This document shows positions 60,516 to 64,000 of a stretch of 64,000 nucleotides of DNA, piece after piece (position 1 is the stretch's first letter; each line of letters opens with the position of its first letter). The notes beneath the pieces were generated by a model that worked only from the letters and a program-made list of their open reading frames with translations, searched no databases and had not been told where the DNA came from. The DNA is taken from positions 9,362,001-9,426,000 of the forward strand of contig NC_071328.1 in NCBI RefSeq assembly GCF_010183535.1, given 5' to 3'. Position numbers and translations under genes: made by a program. This stretch comes from Caenorhabditis remanei (taxonomy: Eukaryota; Nematoda; Chromadorea; Rhabditida; Rhabditidae).

Positions 60516-62814
60516 ATGACTTGCGACGAGTGGAAAAAGTTTATCCAAGTGAACATTTACGGTCAAACTCTTCAAGGGCTACAGCAACAAGGAATAGCAT
60601 TAGAAACTATGTTGGTGAGTGAGGTTTTCATGAGATATACGGTAAATTTCTTAACGTTTAGAGTGATATAGGATGTTCGAAAGTTTGGATTGTGGAGGGA
60701 AAAATGTACAACGATGATTCTTGTCATCAAACGACCAATTCCAATGAGGTATCTATCGTCACACCCCCAGTTCTAAGTACTACTATCGCTGACGTTAAAT
60801 GTCCTCGATTCTCCACTCCAGCCGTTTCACAAGTTGATCTTCAACGAAAGTTCACTTTGAATTTACCGATAAAATTCTCGGAAATCAATTCCAGTTATGA
60901 TGAAGACTTTGATTGCAGTAATTATAGCGACGATGAAATTAATGAAGATAATGATATAGGAGAACTGATGAACGACATAATACAAAAAGTGTCGGAATCG
61001 GACAAAGAAACAGCAATCGAACAGACGATATTCAGCAGTACGATCAATGAGATGAATGTTCCAAGGTGTTCGACTCCTATTATTCCACATATTGATCATC
61101 ATAGAACATTCACTTTAAATATTCCTGACACTGTTTCCGCTATTGTGTTGAATGAGGACGGGGACATAGAAACTGATCAATCTATCGATGAATCAGCTAC
61201 GAACAATCACGTGATGAAGGAACTTTCCGATTTGGCCGGGACACAGTTCGAACATAATTATGAATTGAGCCCAGTTAAAAAGGTCCCGACACCTCGGGCT
61301 GGAACCAAGTCGCTGATGACTGTTACAAAGTCAAAAAAGCTCATTCTAAAGCGCAAATCAGCCGCTTCGAAGCTTGCTTCTACATCTGTAATTTCGCGAA
61401 AACAACGAGTAGTTTTGAAAGAGTCAACGTCAACTGATAGAATGAAAAACATTCGGAAAATTTTGAAAAAGGAAACATCAGTCATTCCGACTGTTGAAAA
61501 CCGTACTCAATCGATTCAAAAGGAAATTCCCGTCAGCAACATCAAACGGGAGTTGTCGAATGGAAACACATCACAGTTGTATTCCAAAAATATGGACAAC
61601 TTATTTTCCGTAAAGCGAGAGTTGTCTCCTATCTATGTTGTGAGTTTTCGGTTATCGCTTCACAAATATATAACCACTTACATAAATAATTTGTGTTCAG
61701 GACGTCATTGACTTTGAATCAAACTCTCGTCCTGAAGATAATGAAACTGCAGTATACCATTCCTTAGAAAATTCGTTTGAAGAGAATCGTCAACAAAAAA
61801 ATGAATATATACAAAGTATTCGTACGAAAAATTATCATATTCAAAAATCAGTATTTCAGACGATGCTCTTGTTTTCGATAATCAGATGTACGTTGGAGAT
61901 GATATTATGGACTATGGAGGAGAAGAGGACACTATGATTTTAGATCATCAAGAAGAAGTGGTAACTGAGAACTTAGAAGCTGTAGATAATCAGGATGACG
62001 ATGAAAAGGAGCATGAAGATGAAAACGAACATTTCTCTGGTGATGAAACGGCGGAAAATCGAAACGCTTGTGCCAACAAAAGAGTGTCGTTCGCAGAGCC
62101 ACTGATTCAAAGTTCTAACAGGAAAAAAGCTGAAATGAACAAAGTGCACATTGTCAAGTGTCATTACGATGTTAGTTCGGGTTATTATTTTCTGCTACGA
62201 ACGATACATTATTGCTTGTTTCAGGGCTGTAATAAATCCTACACTTGGCGCATGAAATACGGAAAAACGCGGCTTGTCGATCACGCTTTCACTCATGTCT
62301 CCCATCTTGTTCTCAAATGTAATTTATGCGAACAAACGTTCCAAAAAATTCGTAGTGTTCGGTATCATCACAAAAAGAGTCACCCGGAAACTAAATTGGA
62401 AGGCTGCGGGATCAAGAGGTGATTATGATCTTGTCGAAAGACCGTTTCAGAAATTGAAAAATATGTTAATAATGATTTGTAACTCGTGCATCACTTTCTC
62501 TTCAAAACTTCTTGTTTGCAGAGCATTGGATACTTCCAGAGATGGCACTGACTTCGTTCAAGTATGGGACAAGTGTTATAAAAGTATGTCGTGTCCAATG
62601 TTAGTGTCTAGAATAATAATAATTTTTATCAGATAACATATCACTTTGTGGAGCTGGAGATTTAAATCCATTTGCAAGACAAGATAAAGGAATTAAAAAA
62701 GGAAATCGCGTTCGTTCTACTCGAAACTCTATGAATCCGGAATTGGGAAGCAATGTCGTGGAAGAAGAGGATGAAAACGAAGAAGTCGGAGAAAATAAAT
62801 CAAAGTTCTTGTAG
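60516..62814 (+). CDS. Acidic nuclear-type protein with LSTTIA/FTLN repeats and C2H2 zinc fingers, unrecognised
   Basis: About 640 residues in seven exons. It starts MTCDEWKKFIQVNIYGQTLQ (60516), a short segment shared with the next gene. Two roughly 40-residue repeats follow (VLSTTIADVKCPRFSTP with FTLNLPIKFSEI; IFSSTINEMNVPRCSTP with FTLNIPDTVSAI), separated by acidic spacers. A basic region (KSKKLILKRKSAASK, SRKQRVVLKES) looks like a nuclear signal. An acidic block (DDDEKEHEDENEHF) leads to fingers: KCHYDGCNKSYTWRMKYGK with HAFTH, then LKCNLCEQTFQKIRSVRYHH. It ends NKSKFL (stop 62812-62814). The fingers imply DNA or RNA binding. It looks like a regulator, but I know no named family with this repeat. 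Confidence 0.75.
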
Positions 62815-63069
62815 GTATTCAAATCTCAAACTAATCATAAACTTGCAATTTAGTTTTTTCAGGATTCGTTGATTCGTGTGTTCTTTCCCAGAGCCATCCA
62901 GTGCATGCGAAATCTTGTATATTATATTGCTTCTTTTCTGTAATAATTTTCATAAACCGTTGTTTTGTTGTTTATTTTAGGCCTGTTTGATTTTAGTCGC
63001 TTCTTATATAATATCTATTTTATCTTCTTCCTCATAACCGTGTGAATAATTGTTTCCTGTCTTTTACAG
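62815..63069. other. Short intergenic stretch between tandem paralogues
   Basis: 255 bp between the zinc-finger gene and its paralogue. TTGTTTCCTGTCTTTTACAG ends right before ATG 63070 and is a good trans-splice acceptor. The spacing would fit either an operon or a plain tandem duplication. Confidence 0.4.
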
Positions 63070-63888
63070 ATGGTTAATAACAGGTGTGGAACTTATATTC
63101 AAGTCAACATCTACGGAAAAACACTTCAACAGTTAAAAAAGGAAGGAATCACACTGAAATCTGTTTTAGTGAGGTCGCGTTTCTATATCTTTAAAATGCT
63201 TAGTTTCTTTCAGAATGAAATCGGTTGCCCACAGCATTGGATCGGCGAAGTTTCAATTTTTACAGGAGAATTCAACAAAGAAAGTTCACTTCTGAGTACT
63301 ACAATCGCTAACGTGAAACTTCCAAGATGTTCGACGAGGGTTATTCCACATATCGAACCTCGGACAAGTTTCACATTGAACATGGAACAAAAGATTTCTG
63401 AAATCGATGAAGATGATGAAATGATTGACGTTGACGTCGAAGAAGTTTTAAGTGATCTTCTGAATGAAGTTGATGTGTTAAAGCAGACAGAAAAGAAAGC
63501 AGCGCTTCCGTTACTCAGTACTACTATTGCTAATTCTGAATTCCCCCGATATTCAACACCGATTCCTTTCGAAGATGATCTCGGTTCCAATTTCACTTTA
63601 AATTTTTCTCATGATGTTTCCAATATCGCTTCTGATGCCGAGGAAGAGCTTGTCAGCGATTACTCCTTACACTTTCAAGAGTCCGTGAAAAATAATGATT
63701 CGATTGTGAATGTAACAAGTGATTCACTTTCTGGAAGGTCTAAAGAAAATGATGATCATACATTGTCATTGACAACAACTAAGGAGAGCACGAAACGAGC
63801 TCCAGAACGATGTTCAACTACTCCCGCAAAGATATATAAAAGAGAAGTTGAAGAATTTGGTGCACCTAAACGAGAAATAGCAGCGTAA
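63070..63888 (+). CDS. Paralogue with LSTTIA/FTLN repeats, 3' end probably beyond the window
   Basis: It starts MVNNRCGTYIQVNIYGKTLQ, matching the upstream gene's opening (IQVNIYG-TLQ-L---GI-L). After a 45-nt intron, NEIGCPQHWIGEVSIF leads to two repeats (LLSTTIANVKLPRCSTR with FTLNMEQKISEI; LLSTTIANSEFPRYSTP with FTLNFSHDVSNI), an acidic spacer, and a basic end (IYKREVEEFGAPKREIA). The open frame stops at TAA 63886-63888, but a strong donor (GTAAGGT) overlaps that stop, at the place where the paralogue also has an intron after VKREL. I expect the gene to continue past the window with zinc fingers. Confidence 0.65.
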   Translation: MVNNRCGTYIQVNIYGKTLQQLKKEGITLKSVLVRSRFYIFKMLSFFQNEIGCPQHWIGEVSIFTGEFNKESSLLSTTIANVKLPRCSTRVIPHIEPRTSFTLNMEQKISEIDEDDEMIDVDVEEVLSDLLNEVDVLKQTEKKAALPLLSTTIANSEFPRYSTPIPFEDDLGSNFTLNFSHDVSNIASDAEEELVSDYSLHFQESVKNNDSIVNVTSDSLSGRSKENDDHTLSLTTTKESTKRAPERCSTTPAKIYKREVEEFGAPKREIAA

Positions 63889-64000
63889 GGTATAACATTT
63901 GCGAGATTGGTTATAGATAGACTATTAAGATTGAGAACAAATTCTGAACCTGCGGTCTGTCCGAACTTCAACGACTCTTTGTATCAAAGTGGGCCACTAA

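Overview
This window is nematode nuclear DNA, from the genus Caenorhabditis. Genes are dense on both strands, introns are short (many 45-60 nt) with TTTTCAG-type acceptors, and the recognisable genes match a set I know from C. elegans chromosome I: ccpp-1, che-14, a germline helicase (glh), rad-8 and rpt-5. I cannot name the species. Gene symbols are C. elegans symbols given by resemblance. Exon borders were inferred by eye from GT/AG sites and reading frame, so exact joins are tentative.

Region 1 (1-22.1 kb) holds conserved genes. It contains the 3' part of a tubulin-deglutamylating carboxypeptidase (ccpp-1, +), a Dispatched-like transporter (che-14, -) with a tRNA-Leu(AAG) gene on the opposite strand in one of its introns, a GLH/Vasa germ-granule helicase (-), an SH2 tyrosine kinase of the worm Fer-like group (+), a small lysine-rich protein (+), the mitochondrial reductase rad-8 (-) and the proteasome ATPase rpt-5 (+).

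Region 2 (22.4-39.7 kb) is more lineage-specific. A PP1-type phosphatase reads, through a possible 45-nt intron, into a membrane protein with a WSN domain, which may make one membrane-anchored phosphatase. Next come a small secreted protein, an eight-membrane-segment protein built from two copies of a four-segment unit, another secreted protein, a decayed gene remnant, two tandem FkbM-type methyltransferase-like type II membrane proteins, a CALML4-like EF-hand protein and an unrecognised ORF.

Region 3 (40.2-54.1 kb) has a class III aminotransferase (AGXT2-like), a tRNA-Ile(AAT), a TTBK/CK1-group kinase and an SR/SP-rich protein with an AT-hook and a C-terminal membrane segment. Long gene-poor stretches lie between them; they hold a short hairpin and a textbook hAT-type MITE with an 8-bp target duplication.

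Region 4 (54.9-64 kb) has a small 114-aa protein whose first exon sits between inverted GGGC-rich repeats, an orphan exon resembling the start of a BTG/TOB domain, and two tandemly duplicated families I do not recognise. One is a membrane protein with a conserved CxxC domain. The other is a nuclear-looking acidic protein with C2H2 fingers and a repeated LSTTIA...FTLN motif. These two pairs, the doubled membrane protein and the phosphatase-WSN arrangement are the most likely places for undescribed biology.
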